Below, piece by piece: positions 45,968 through 55,172 of a stretch of 64,000 nucleotides of DNA. Each line of letters begins with the position of its first letter. Position 1 is the first letter of the stretch. This DNA is from Ruminococcus sp. (lineage in GTDB: Bacteria > Bacillota > Clostridia > Lachnospirales > Lachnospiraceae): NCBI GenBank assembly GCA_023663085.1, contig JAMPIB010000005.1, positions 31,114-95,113 of the forward strand, in the 5' to 3' direction. The notes below the pieces were generated by a model. That model saw only the letters and a program-made list of their open reading frames with translations, searched no databases and was not told where the DNA came from. Position numbers and translations under genes: made by a program.

Positions 45968-46996
45968 TTATCCTTTTTGTATAAATAACACATGTTTTAT
46001 AACCGGCAGGCGGTAGGCCGCCATACCAATTCCCATAGAAAGCAGCCAGATCAGCAGCGCATAGAGCAGATTTATCATCCCGGCCTCTTTCGTCCACATC
46101 TCCACGAACAGCACATGGAGCAGATAAACGGCTATGCCGTATTTCTGCAAAGAAGCCGCTTTGTTGAGGATAACGGATTTTCGCTCCGCCCTGCCATATT
46201 TCTTAAACAACATCATGAGCGATACGCTCATCAGATAACCGCATACAGAAAATACCATATATGCCTCCTGATCGGCAGTCCCCGTTTTCAATGATGTTAC
46301 CGTACTGATACTAAAGCCTGCCGCCGCCGAGAGGATAAAAAGAAGTTCCGCATACTTCTCCCATTTTTCCTCCATACAGTGGCAGATAAAATAACCGCTG
46401 AAAAAATACAGCGTATAACCGACCACAAACTGCATATTCACGCTCTCTATCACACTGTTGATACGGGAGAGCCACGCCACGCCGGATATCATCGGACAGA
46501 TCAGCGTAAAGAGGATTGACAGTACCAGAAAATAACGCAGCAGTTCTTTCTTACAGGCGATCGCATAAAGAAGCGGCGTAACGGCATACAGTCCAAGCAG
46601 CATGAAGATGAACCATGTATGATATTTCCCGAATAAAATACATTTTAAAAAAGCGTTCACCATCACCCGCAGCGAGGCATTTTCACCGTTTATCCAGATC
46701 TCCACCACATCCCTGATGCCAAAGATGGCCATCCAGCCTATATAAACCTTGAGCAGTCCCGCAATATTTCCCTGCCAGATCTCCTTAATCGTGCGCTCCC
46801 GTGCCAGCATACCGGCGCCGCTGCACATGATGAATACCGGCAGACCCATTCTGGATATCATAAACAGGAAATTGAGGACTTTCCATTCCATGCTGCCAAC
46901 TGCAAGTGTTGTAAAACTATAAGAAATACTATGGTTCACCACGATCAGCAGCGTAGAGAAAACCTTTATCAGATCAATCCACAACAGTTTTTTCAT
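45968..46996 (-). CDS. Acyltransferase-3 family membrane protein
   Basis: This 342-residue protein has ten predicted helices. The first helix holds WIDLIKVFSTLLIVVNHSISY with the family's His, followed by SRMGLPVFIMCSGAGMLARE. It is likely an O-acetyltransferase for a sugar of the locus and is only distantly similar to the copy at 11269-12336. It starts inside the end of the GT4 gene, with a GAGGAG ribosome site 7 bases upstream, so expression is coupled to that gene. Confidence 0.87.
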   Translation of the reverse strand: MKKLLWIDLIKVFSTLLIVVNHSISYSFTTLAVGSMEWKVLNFLFMISRMGLPVFIMCSGAGMLARERTIKEIWQGNIAGLLKVYIGWMAIFGIRDVVEIWINGENASLRVMVNAFLKCILFGKYHTWFIFMLLGLYAVTPLLYAIACKKELLRYFLVLSILFTLICPMISGVAWLSRINSVIESVNMQFVVGYTLYFFSGYFICHCMEEKWEKYAELLFILSAAAGFSISTVTSLKTGTADQEAYMVFSVCGYLMSVSLMMLFKKYGRAERKSVILNKAASLQKYGIAVYLLHVLFVEMWTKEAGMINLLYALLIWLLSMGIGMAAYRLPVIKHVLFIQKG

Positions 46997-48089
46997 CGCA
47001 AAGCTCCTCTATATAATCTCTCCACTGTGCAAAAATAACATCCGCATTGGCCCGTTCGCTGATACGGGCCGCCTCCCGGCCGAGTCTCCCGGCCAGTTCC
47101 GGATCCTCGATCAGACGGTTTATCCCATCTTCTAATGCCTGCTGATCCTTGATAGGGATCAAAAGTCCGTTTACTTCATGCTCCATAATCGTCCTGGGGC
47201 CGCCGCACGGACAGTCTGTCGCCACGATGGGCAGACCGAGCGCCATCGCCTCCAACAGGGCATTGGGAAGACCTTCCCAATCGGAAGTAAATGCAAAAAG
47301 GGCTGCGTCCACGAGGTCTTTTTCCAGACTGTCGCTGGCTCCCATCAGATGAATATAATCCTGCGCTTTCTTTTCCGCGATCAGAGATTCCAGTATCTCT
47401 TTCGTTCCGTCCAAAGAATCTCCGCCATATATCTTCAGATCATAGTCCGGATGTCTGGCATGCACATTGACAAAAGCCCGGATCAGCATCGGCTGGTTCT
47501 TAAAATCCACGAGCCGCCCCGACTGCACAACGCTCCTGCTGCGCTCCTGCGGCTGCGGCTGTCCGATATATTTCGGATTAAGCGGATTTAAGATAATCCG
47601 CGAGCGCTCCCCTAATTCCTTCGCAAAAAACTGTCTGGCTCCCTCCGTCTGGAAGACACAGCCGTCCGCTCTCCCAAACAGTAACTTTATCTGTATGCGG
47701 TTTATTTTTCCGGTATAATGCACCTGCGGGTCTGTCCGCACGGAGATCAGCACCGGTATCTTTATAAAATAAGCGGCCATAAGCCCCCTGTAGATTGCCT
47801 TTCTGGCAAAGGGGATCAGAATATCCGGTTTTTCTTCTTTTAAAAATTCCCGCAGATATTTCACACGCAGCAGAAACTGCCCTATCTTGCTTTTTTTCTC
47901 ATCGCCCTCATGCAGTCCCACATGAACGCGCTTTATGCGCGGATCTATCTGGAACTCGTCCTTACCGTACCATTCAGTCGCGATGATGACCCGATAACCA
48001 TGCTCTGCGAACTGATTGGCCAGATTGGTGACAACCCGTTCCGCGCCGCCCTGCTCCAGACAATTCAGATGAAAAGCAATCTTCTTCAT
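46974..48089 (-). CDS. GT4 family glycosyltransferase
   Basis: This GT-B enzyme of about 371 residues starts MKKIAFHLNCLEQGGAERVV. The C-domain is marked by SVVQSGRLVDFKNQPMLIRA, and the donor site is SDWEGLPNALLEAMALGLP followed by CPCGGPRTIMEHEVNG. It is close to the GT4 at 39250-40467. The start is uncertain: an in-frame ATG at 48101 would add MVEG. Upstream, AGAAAGGC is followed by ATG GTT ATT TAA, a four-codon frame that ends before the gene. The CPCGG loop is typical of enzymes acting on N-acetylated sugars, but the donor is not established. Confidence 0.88.
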   Translation of the reverse strand: MKKIAFHLNCLEQGGAERVVTNLANQFAEHGYRVIIATEWYGKDEFQIDPRIKRVHVGLHEGDEKKSKIGQFLLRVKYLREFLKEEKPDILIPFARKAIYRGLMAAYFIKIPVLISVRTDPQVHYTGKINRIQIKLLFGRADGCVFQTEGARQFFAKELGERSRIILNPLNPKYIGQPQPQERSRSVVQSGRLVDFKNQPMLIRAFVNVHARHPDYDLKIYGGDSLDGTKEILESLIAEKKAQDYIHLMGASDSLEKDLVDAALFAFTSDWEGLPNALLEAMALGLPIVATDCPCGGPRTIMEHEVNGLLIPIKDQQALEDGINRLIEDPELAGRLGREAARISERANADVIFAQWRDYIEELCDEKTVVD

Positions 48090-48136
48090 TCCCTCAACCA
48101 TGACATTAAATAACCATGCCTTTCTCTTAACCTGCT

Positions 48137-48157
48137 GCCTTTGTCAGACGCAAAGGC
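48137..48157. other. Perfect 7-base stem-loop between MBOAT and GT4 genes
   Basis: GCCTTTG and CAAAGGC surround a 7-base loop directly at the stop codon of the MBOAT gene. No T-run follows on the transcribed strand, so this is more likely an intercistronic structure for mRNA processing or stability than a terminator. Confidence 0.5.
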
Positions 48158-49674
48158 TAAAAACTCTGATACAAAAATGCCGCCGTATCGTAATTGCCGC
48201 CGTAAATTCCCGTAATGAGCAATAACAATACGATTCCGTAATAACACAACCATCTGACGGGCACCGGCTTCGATGCCAGAAAGGCGCGTACATCCACACC
48301 GCGCTCCTGCATAAGGGAAACCGCAAGCAGGATAAGCAGGGCCGCGATCAAAAGCAGCAGGTCATAGCGGCTCAGCCCATAAGAAGTGATCGTTTTTGAA
48401 AGCAGATCCAGCGGCCGCAGTCTCACGATAAAAGCCTTAAAGATCGCAGCGGCCTGTCCGAGACTCCGGCTGCGTATCAGTACGTCCGCTATAAAAACAA
48501 TACACCAGGTTCTGACCATGCAAAAATAAGCATATCCTTTGCCTTCTTTTATATGCAGCTTCTTTTTCACGGTCCCATAATATGCTTCCAACAGCAGGGA
48601 CAGACTCATAATGAGACCGTAATATACGCCCCACAGCATATAACCTGCCGTTTTACCGTGCCACATTCCAGTCAGGAACCAGACAAGCATCGTACCGATG
48701 ATCGGCACGATCTGTCTGCCGGTCTTTTCCCATTTCTTCTTACAGGCTTTACCGATCTTACGTCCCGCATCCGACATAACAAAGGAAAACATCACATAAT
48801 CCTTAAACCAGGCCCCCAGCGTGATATGCCATCTGCGCCAGAACTCCGCCACCGATCCGGCAAAATAAGGCTGCTTGAAATTCTCCGGCAGCATGATACC
48901 AAAGGTCTCGCTGACCCCCGCCGCCATATCAATATAGCCCGAAAAATCCGTATATAACTGCAACATATAAAATACGACCGCGCAGGCATAAACGCTGCCG
49001 GACGTAAGAGAAATATCGCCTGCAAAAACATTGTCCGTAAAAATACCAAGCCTGTCCGCGATCACAAGTTTCTTAAAGGCGCCCCAGACAAAGCGCTGCA
49101 TACCTCTTAGCATTCTCTCATAGTCAAATACATGCTCTTTTAAAAACTGTTCCTTCATCGGCGCATAACGGTTAAAAGGCCCCTGCGTAACGGCCGGAAA
49201 ATAAGCTAAAAACAGCAATACATTCCAAAAATCCGTCTCCGGCTCACAGTTTTCCCGCCCGACGTCAATCACATATCCTAAGGCCGTCAGCGTATAAAAC
49301 GAAATGCCAAGCGGCATAATGACTCCCGAATATTTATAAAAGACCAGTAAGCCCAGGTTAAAAACAAAATATAGGATCTGCATCCGTTTCCGTTTCCGGG
49401 CAAACCCGGCTTTTAACGTCTTTCTGGCCTCTTTATCGGCACACTGAGCCGCTGCCGCTTTCTGCGCCGCCAGATTCCTTTGCAGGTACAGGCCGCAGGC
49501 ATAAGTAGTAAGCCCCGTAAGCAGCAGACCGAGCGGAAATTCCTTTAACCCGATTACATAGAATGCGATACTGCCCGTAAGCAGCACATAGCGCTGTGTC
49601 TTCGCCGGAACCAGATAATACAGTGCGAAACAGATCACCCAGAGTATGATAAAGGCATAGGATAATAACTGCAT
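48157..49674 (-). CDS. MBOAT family membrane O-acyltransferase (DltB/AlgI-like)
   Basis: This 505-residue protein has about 11-12 helices. Family motifs are SFYTLTALGYVIDV, FFPAVTQGPFNRY-type AYFPAVTQGPFNR, DFSGYIDMAAGVSE, FWRRWHITLGAWFKDYV, and the conserved His in FLTGMWHG near residue 336. MBOAT proteins carry acyl groups across the membrane from a cytoplasmic carrier to an outer acceptor. Here the gene starts with no gap after the carrier-protein gene, the same order as dltB-dltC, so the likely donor is that carrier's thioester. The ribosome site GGAGGAG is within the end of the carrier gene. Confidence 0.92.
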   Translation of the reverse strand: MQLLSYAFIILWVICFALYYLVPAKTQRYVLLTGSIAFYVIGLKEFPLGLLLTGLTTYACGLYLQRNLAAQKAAAAQCADKEARKTLKAGFARKRKRMQILYFVFNLGLLVFYKYSGVIMPLGISFYTLTALGYVIDVGRENCEPETDFWNVLLFLAYFPAVTQGPFNRYAPMKEQFLKEHVFDYERMLRGMQRFVWGAFKKLVIADRLGIFTDNVFAGDISLTSGSVYACAVVFYMLQLYTDFSGYIDMAAGVSETFGIMLPENFKQPYFAGSVAEFWRRWHITLGAWFKDYVMFSFVMSDAGRKIGKACKKKWEKTGRQIVPIIGTMLVWFLTGMWHGKTAGYMLWGVYYGLIMSLSLLLEAYYGTVKKKLHIKEGKGYAYFCMVRTWCIVFIADVLIRSRSLGQAAAIFKAFIVRLRPLDLLSKTITSYGLSRYDLLLLIAALLILLAVSLMQERGVDVRAFLASKPVPVRWLCYYGIVLLLLITGIYGGNYDTAAFLYQSF

Positions 49675-49905
49675 TTACTCCTCCAACAACATTTTTACAA
49701 GCGCGATGATGGCTTCTTTATTCTTAAAATTCTCCGCCACAACGTATTTGGCATCAATCTCAATATCAAATTCATCCTCCAGATCGCTGACCACGTTGAT
49801 GACCGTAAAAGAATCAATAATGCCGTCCTCCATCATGCTGTCTCCATCATAATCAATGGCCTCCTCGCAATGCTCTTCCAGAATCTCCAAAATCTTCTCT
49901 TCCAT
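49675..49905 (-). CDS. Acyl/peptidyl carrier protein (DltC-like)
   Basis: This 76-residue acidic, four-helix-type carrier has GIIDSFTVINVV with Ser32 as the phosphopantetheine site (consensus DSL, here DSF), an EDEFDIEI segment and a final helix. It is closer in layout to DltC-type D-alanyl carriers than to fatty acid ACP. It is expected to accept an acyl or aminoacyl group from the adenylation enzyme at 50856-52367 and hand it to the MBOAT protein. A phosphopantetheinyl transferase is not in the window. The ribosome site is AAAGGAG, 8 bases before the ATG. Confidence 0.9.
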   Translation of the reverse strand: MEEKILEILEEHCEEAIDYDGDSMMEDGIIDSFTVINVVSDLEDEFDIEIDAKYVVAENFKNKEAIIALVKMLLEE

Positions 49906-49937
49906 GCCATGTTCTCCTTTTCCTGATCCTATATTTT

Positions 49938-50840
49938 TTAGTCTTCTATGAATCTAAATTTTATCCGCAGGACATTCTCCCTATCAAGTGGAAAATAAAG
50001 GAATCCTTCCTGTTTCGTGCTCATTTCAAGGCCGTATCCGGCATCTCCTCTGCTGACAGCCTCCGCTGTCTGAATCCTGCGGTAACGCAGAACTTCCGCC
50101 CTTCTTCCTTCTATCTGCGTCTGCATATGCGGGAAAATATCGTTTTTACCATAATCCGTACTGCGAAGCAGCCTGTAAATATCCGCCGCCTCCTGCGTCA
50201 GTGCAAAAAATCCATCCGCCGGCACTTCATAAGAACGGTACATCCTGCGGTCTTTGGCAAATTTCTGCGCTCTGGTCTGCACCCGTTCTTCCAGAACCGC
50301 CTCGAAACTCGATACAAACGCCTCATAAGCAATCTCCATAAGTTTCCCGGCCAGTTCGTAAGCCTTCATATCCGCTGTGATCTCACATTTTTTCTGTATG
50401 ATGATATTTCCTTCATCTATACCGGCCGTCACATAGTGCCAGGTGATACCGCTTTCTTTTTCTCCCATGAAGATGACCCAGCTGGGCGCATTTCTGCCCG
50501 GATAATCGGGCAGCAGCGCATTATGGAAATTGATGATGGTGATATTTTCTTTGGATACTAATGACTCCGGAAAAAGGAAATTGTTACTGGCGCTGACGAT
50601 CAGCGTCTTTCCCTGCATCTTGTCATAGTGTGCGGCCAGTTCCTTTTTATCCTCGATACGCCGGAATGGTATATCGTTTTGCATACATATTTTTTCCGTG
50701 AGCGGAAACGGATTGCTCTCGTGTTCGATAAACTCTATCCGGTAGCCGTAATCCTCCTGCCTGTCGATCACATAGGATAGCACCTCTCCTGCAATCCTGC
50801 CATAACCTGTCAATACGACCTTTTCAAATGCCGTTTTCAC
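49938..50840 (-). CDS. Formyltransferase-domain protein (N10-formyl-THF type)
   Basis: This 300-residue protein has an Fmt-like N-terminal catalytic domain. The triad fits N104, H106 and D142 (INFHNALLPDYPGRNAPSW and TAGIDEGNI), almost the same spacing as in Fmt. The C-terminal hundred residues do not look like the Fmt tRNA-binding domain. It lies between the adenylation and the carrier genes, in the order known from fused formylation-adenylation-carrier modules such as the first module of linear gramicidin synthetase. It may therefore formylate the carrier-bound aminoacyl group. A sugar-amine acceptor is the alternative. It starts with GTG, 6 bases after GGGAGG. Confidence 0.85.
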   Translation of the reverse strand: MKTAFEKVVLTGYGRIAGEVLSYVIDRQEDYGYRIEFIEHESNPFPLTEKICMQNDIPFRRIEDKKELAAHYDKMQGKTLIVSASNNFLFPESLVSKENITIINFHNALLPDYPGRNAPSWVIFMGEKESGITWHYVTAGIDEGNIIIQKKCEITADMKAYELAGKLMEIAYEAFVSSFEAVLEERVQTRAQKFAKDRRMYRSYEVPADGFFALTQEAADIYRLLRSTDYGKNDIFPHMQTQIEGRRAEVLRYRRIQTAEAVSRGDAGYGLEMSTKQEGFLYFPLDRENVLRIKFRFIED

Positions 50841-50855
50841 GCCAAACCTCCCTTT

Positions 50856-52367
50856 TTACCCCGCGATCAGTTCTTTTAATTTCACTCTGTCGATCTTACC
50901 GTTTGCATTGATTGGCATCTTTTCCAGAGTAATGACCTTATTCGGCAGCATATATTCGGGCACCAGTCTGGCGATCTGTTCATTAATATAAGCCTTCTCC
51001 AGCTCCTGTTCAATGAACAACACGATTTTCTGGTGTTTCTCATCATACAGACAGCAGCACAGGGAAATTTCTTCCAGTGAAGATACCGCCGTCTCGATCT
51101 CGCCAAGTTCTATTCTGTGTCCCATGTGCTTGATCTGGAAATCTTTTCTGGAAAGATAAATGATTTCCCCGTATTCATTATATTTCACCAGATCGCCCGT
51201 GCGATAGATGATTTCCGGCACGAAAGGATTCAGCGGGTTCTGTACGAAAGCCTCCTTCGTCTTCTCCGGATTATGATAATATCCCATGGAAAGCGAAGTC
51301 CCCCTGACGCACAATTCTCCGATCTCATCCCCCGTCACCGGTTCGTCTTTCTCATTCAATATAAGGATATCCGTATTGGCCATGGGAATCCCAATAGGTA
51401 ACGGTTCATCGTCTGAAAATTCACGGTCTACAATATAGTATGTGCAGGCGTCCGTAATTTCCGTCGGCCCGTAAAGATTGGCATATAAAACCTCCGGCAA
51501 AAATCTGCGCCAGACATTAAGCTGCTTATTGGGCATGACTTCGCCGCAGAAGAGAACCCTTTTTAAGGTATCCGTCAGATCCACGTTACGGAAAGCCTTG
51601 AGTTTCGCCACCACGATCAGCGCCGAAGGCACCCAGAAAATGGTATTGATCTTTTTTTCTTTGATATATTCCAATAACGGTACCGGCTGCGCGAACAGAT
51701 TCTTAGGAATAATATAAGTTGTGGCGCCGGTTCTGATCGTAGAATAAATGTCCAGAATGGAATTATCAAAATAAAAAGGCGCCTGATTGCCAAAGCTGTC
51801 CTCCTGCGTAATGGCAAATGTTTCTGTCACCCAGTCGATATAATCGATCACCGAGCGGTGCGTAATGGTCACGCCCTTCGGTATGCCTGTAGAGCCCGAT
51901 GTAAATAGGACATATAATAAATCCGTATCCACGCCGCGCGCTCTCGCCCTGTCAATTTTTTCTTCTGCGACGTCACCCGTACAGGCTTCTTCCAACAGCA
52001 GAAAATCCCCCCGGTAATCATATTTTGCAAAAGTCTCTTTTAATGCGGCCGTTGTAATGACAAGCGCGGGGTCTAATACTTCCAGTATCTTATTGACACG
52101 GCTGGCGGGCATATCAATATCAATAGGGGAATAGAAGTTATTGCTGTACGCAGCGCCCATAAAGGAAACCAGCACCTCGACCCCCTTTTCCAGATAAATG
52201 ACAACGGGTTTTTTAAACAGTCCTCTGTCTATGATCTGTGTGGCAATGGCCTTGGCCTGTCTTTGCAGTTCCCGGAACGACACTTCTTTTTTTTCATCTG
52301 CAAAAGCAGTCTTATCCGGCACTCTTTGCGCTGTTTCGTCCAACCAGTATGTTACGTTTGCTTTCAT
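50856..52367 (-). CDS. Amino-acid adenylating enzyme (DltA-like)
   Basis: This 503-residue ANL-superfamily enzyme has core motifs in order: VLFTSGSTGIPKG (P-loop at 156-165), NQAPFYFDNSILDIYST with Asp201 at the place that binds the substrate amino group in amino-acid A domains, NLYGPTEITDAC, YRTGDLVKYN, KMGH-like KHMGHRIELGEIE, and NANGKIDR with the catalytic Lys491. Length and motif spacing match DltA. It should activate an amino acid and load it on the carrier at 49675-49905. The residue after Asp in the FDNS motif differs from the FDLS of DltA, so the amino acid may not be D-alanine. The start at 52367 is preferred over a TTG at 52379. Confidence 0.9.
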   Translation of the reverse strand: MKANVTYWLDETAQRVPDKTAFADEKKEVSFRELQRQAKAIATQIIDRGLFKKPVVIYLEKGVEVLVSFMGAAYSNNFYSPIDIDMPASRVNKILEVLDPALVITTAALKETFAKYDYRGDFLLLEEACTGDVAEEKIDRARARGVDTDLLYVLFTSGSTGIPKGVTITHRSVIDYIDWVTETFAITQEDSFGNQAPFYFDNSILDIYSTIRTGATTYIIPKNLFAQPVPLLEYIKEKKINTIFWVPSALIVVAKLKAFRNVDLTDTLKRVLFCGEVMPNKQLNVWRRFLPEVLYANLYGPTEITDACTYYIVDREFSDDEPLPIGIPMANTDILILNEKDEPVTGDEIGELCVRGTSLSMGYYHNPEKTKEAFVQNPLNPFVPEIIYRTGDLVKYNEYGEIIYLSRKDFQIKHMGHRIELGEIETAVSSLEEISLCCCLYDEKHQKIVLFIEQELEKAYINEQIARLVPEYMLPNKVITLEKMPINANGKIDRVKLKELIAG

Positions 52368-52418
52368 TGTATCAATCAACCATACCTTTCTTCCTGCATA
52401 TTTTTCCCATTTATGTTC

Positions 52419-53540
52419 TTATTCATTTTTCATGCGCTTTTCATCCGGCTCTATCACAGGAAAATAAGTATCCATCATCTTTTCTGTTTTCACATGATAG
52501 ACGTCGTATAAATCCGTCATTTCCAGACCGCTTCCGGCCGGATCGTAGGAACCGTATAAAGCGATGCCCTGCGCCAGTGCCAGTTCTTTCACTTTCTCTT
52601 CCACATCCAGAGTAATCTGATACTGTTCTGCCGATCTTATGTAATCATACAACATCGGGGAATATGGTGGCAAGTATAAGATGACTTCCACGCCCCGCTT
52701 TTGCAGATATTCTGTCAGACCGGCAAGCATCTGCATACTCTTTTCGTCAATCTGCTTATAATCGGTCATACGGTATACGACCTGTTCTTCCATGGTCTGT
52801 CTGGTCAGGGCGATTACGCTTTCCGCCTCTACTGTGCGGAGTTCTTCCTGATAGGCGATGCTCCCGTCGCAATGCTTGATATACTGCATCCCCTCATGCT
52901 CTGTCGTATAGGATACCATGAAGCGCTCCCGTCCGGGCAGGCAGGTAATATTATAGCGAAAATACGCCAAAGAGAGCCACTTACTGTTATCCCGCCCGGT
53001 CATGCCATCTCTGCCATCCCCGTTGTTTTCATCCCCGTTATTTTCATTCTCCGCGGCCCCGTCTGTGAGCATTCCTTCCATATATTCTTCATAAGAGCGC
53101 AGTTCCTGCCATCTGTCATTATCATGACTGCTGTTGAACAGCCAGGGATCAATGCCTATGAGCATCGTTTCGGGCAGCTTATCTTCCTGTACGAGGATAC
53201 CCGTCACCGCTAACAGATCATAAATGGTAGACTCCGAAAGTCCCGCATTATAAAAAGAATCCGCCCCGAACATATCCTGTTCAAACGTAAGTACCCTGCT
53301 GGAACCCATGACGATCATTTCCGGCGCCTTCTGTTTTTTCAGGCAGGCCAGCAGCAGACTTCTGTCATTGAAATTCGATTCTTCCAGACCGGATACGTTT
53401 CTTCCCCCATCTATCATCTCTCCGGCAATTTCATCATAGGTAACGCGCAGATACGCATAAGAATCCACATACCAGTTGACCGCCCCCACCAGAACCAGGA
53501 TCGGCAGGATAAACGCAAATGCCTTACACCACTTTTTCAT
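52419..53540 (-). CDS. Membrane-anchored SGNH/DltD-like protein
   Basis: This 373-residue protein has an N-terminal anchor helix (about 7-23). Block I is IVMGSSRVLTFEQDMFG (GSSR at 79-82) with YNAGLSESTIYDLL as block II, and the C-terminal LYDVYHVKTEK gives the Asp-His pair. The active site faces outward. A loop near residue 180 has a repeated ENNGD motif (bases about 53010-53050). It is next to the adenylation gene and probably is the DltD equivalent of this module, helping MBOAT-dependent transfer. The start at 53540 follows AGGAG with 6 bases and overlaps the preceding gene by 17 bases. An upstream frame extension is shadow. Confidence 0.8.
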   Translation of the reverse strand: MKKWCKAFAFILPILVLVGAVNWYVDSYAYLRVTYDEIAGEMIDGGRNVSGLEESNFNDRSLLLACLKKQKAPEMIVMGSSRVLTFEQDMFGADSFYNAGLSESTIYDLLAVTGILVQEDKLPETMLIGIDPWLFNSSHDNDRWQELRSYEEYMEGMLTDGAAENENNGDENNGDGRDGMTGRDNSKWLSLAYFRYNITCLPGRERFMVSYTTEHEGMQYIKHCDGSIAYQEELRTVEAESVIALTRQTMEEQVVYRMTDYKQIDEKSMQMLAGLTEYLQKRGVEVILYLPPYSPMLYDYIRSAEQYQITLDVEEKVKELALAQGIALYGSYDPAGSGLEMTDLYDVYHVKTEKMMDTYFPVIEPDEKRMKNE

Positions 53541-55152
53541 CCGCCACTCCTTCCCTGCCGAAACTATAACTGAACAAAAGCGGCAGCGCCATAAACAGAC
53601 CGTATACGTAACGCAGTACATTATAGACCGGCACCGCTAAGAGCAAAGTCGCTAACAGCATCACAAACGGTATAAAGATCATGACATTTTTCCGGCTAAA
53701 AGCTGCATAGGCAAAACAGAAAAACAATACCCATGTATTAAGCCCCAGACTCCATACGCGATTGTAAATATCCTGAAACTTCATGAGAAATTTATACATG
53801 GCAAGTTCGGAATCATAGGAAAATACTTTCCTCTGTGTCGTCACCCCGAATGGATTATCCACCATATAATACTCGCCGACCACATACTGGTAATCCGCTA
53901 CATCTAATGCCCAGTACCCGGCTGTCTGCTTCACTTCCGCCTCCAGATAGCGAAGAGGATTGCGCAGTCCCACATGCAGCCATAATTTAAAATATTCCCA
54001 CTTCTGCCGGGCGATCTCCTCCTGATTCCCGTTCTCACGAATGAACGCTTTGACAATGTCAAACAGATAGGGATTATAATAAGACGATACCTGCTCTACG
54101 GGCAGCACCCGGTCGATCATGGCCGCCTCTTCCTGCGTCAGTTCTCCGCCTTTGACATATGCGCAGAGGATATGCTGCGTCGGCATGGTCAATGCCTCTA
54201 TCGTATCCGCCGGTTCCACATCCATCGCCTTTAATACCGGCCCGTGATAGAACAGATAACACAATAACACGGCGGCCAGACATATCGCCTTCCTGCGCCG
54301 GAAAGGTACTGCTAAAAAAACTGCCGTTCCCAGAAAAACAAAGATACCGTTGCTCCGTAAGAGGCAGACGAGCAGTCCCGCCGTAAAATAGGCCGCGCAG
54401 CATCCGATGCCGGCATCTTCCCTGCCGGCCATCTTCACCGTCAGCCAGGCGAAAACAAGCAGCGCCGCCGTAAAAAACTCGTCTTTGGTCATACAGATAG
54501 ACATTAAGCCGTTTAACGGCAAAAAGGCATAAAATACTGTCGCAAGGATAAGCCACAAAAGCCTCGTTCCGCTTTTATACAGCTGATATAACAGAAAGGC
54601 AAAGACAAGCGCCATAATGACCATCTGCGCAAACGTATAAAAAGCCATCGCCTCCGTATAAGTTCCAAAAAGCCGGTAACCTGCCATAAAAAAGAACTTG
54701 ATGAGCAGCGTATGAAACCACGGATGATGATTGGAGGGCGACGCCCAGCCCACCGCCTGTTCTAACTGCCAGACGGCATCATTGCTGAGCCATGTTGGAT
54801 AATACATGAGAAAATAAGGCAGATAACTTAAGAAACACAGCAGAAAGAATATCAAAAAAACGTACCACTTTCCCTCTCTTTTCGACTGCACCGGAAGACG
54901 CCGCAAAAAGGGGATGCTGTCCGCGATCTTTCTGCGGTGTGAAAGGATAAAACAGAAAAGAAGAAGCAGTACATAACTAAGAGCCATCCATAACAGGATG
55001 CTCCCGAAGTTCTGCAGGCCGCTCCTTGCCTCCGCCTTCTCCCAGTCTCCCAATACAATGAAAAGAGAATATAAAAATGAAAACGGGATAAGTACCAGAA
55101 ACTGCCATACAGACGGTATATCCGGTCTGCCCGTATTCTTCCTCTCTGACAT
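53524..55152 (-). CDS. GT-C-like membrane protein resembling DUF6020
   Basis: This 542-residue protein has about 12 predicted helices. The first outer loop reads WLSNDAVWQLEQAVG, followed by SNHHPWFHTLLIKFFF, motifs that match DUF6020-type proteins. The Asp in SNDAVWQ and HHPWFH resemble the acidic and acceptor motifs of GT-C enzymes. A further conserved piece is SICMTKDEFFTAAL. A large outer domain follows the last inner helices (about residues 320-440). The predicted role is a sugar or phosphosugar transferase at the outer face. The start has AAAGGAG 10 bases upstream and follows the GT4 gene by 20 bases. Confidence 0.75.
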   Translation of the reverse strand: MSERKNTGRPDIPSVWQFLVLIPFSFLYSLFIVLGDWEKAEARSGLQNFGSILLWMALSYVLLLLFCFILSHRRKIADSIPFLRRLPVQSKREGKWYVFLIFFLLCFLSYLPYFLMYYPTWLSNDAVWQLEQAVGWASPSNHHPWFHTLLIKFFFMAGYRLFGTYTEAMAFYTFAQMVIMALVFAFLLYQLYKSGTRLLWLILATVFYAFLPLNGLMSICMTKDEFFTAALLVFAWLTVKMAGREDAGIGCCAAYFTAGLLVCLLRSNGIFVFLGTAVFLAVPFRRRKAICLAAVLLCYLFYHGPVLKAMDVEPADTIEALTMPTQHILCAYVKGGELTQEEAAMIDRVLPVEQVSSYYNPYLFDIVKAFIRENGNQEEIARQKWEYFKLWLHVGLRNPLRYLEAEVKQTAGYWALDVADYQYVVGEYYMVDNPFGVTTQRKVFSYDSELAMYKFLMKFQDIYNRVWSLGLNTWVLFFCFAYAAFSRKNVMIFIPFVMLLATLLLAVPVYNVLRYVYGLFMALPLLFSYSFGREGVADEKVV

Positions 55153-55172
55153 GCTCGTATCTCCTTTGTGTT

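Noticed and set aside
48137-48157. Stem-loop after the MBOAT gene as a rho-independent terminator
   Set aside because: The stem is only 7 bases and no T-run follows on the transcribed strand. I kept it only as an intercistronic structure.
49938-50840. Reading this formyltransferase as methionyl-tRNA formyltransferase (fmt)
   Set aside because: The C-terminal part lacks the Fmt tRNA-binding pattern, there is no def gene, and the gene lies between adenylation and carrier genes.
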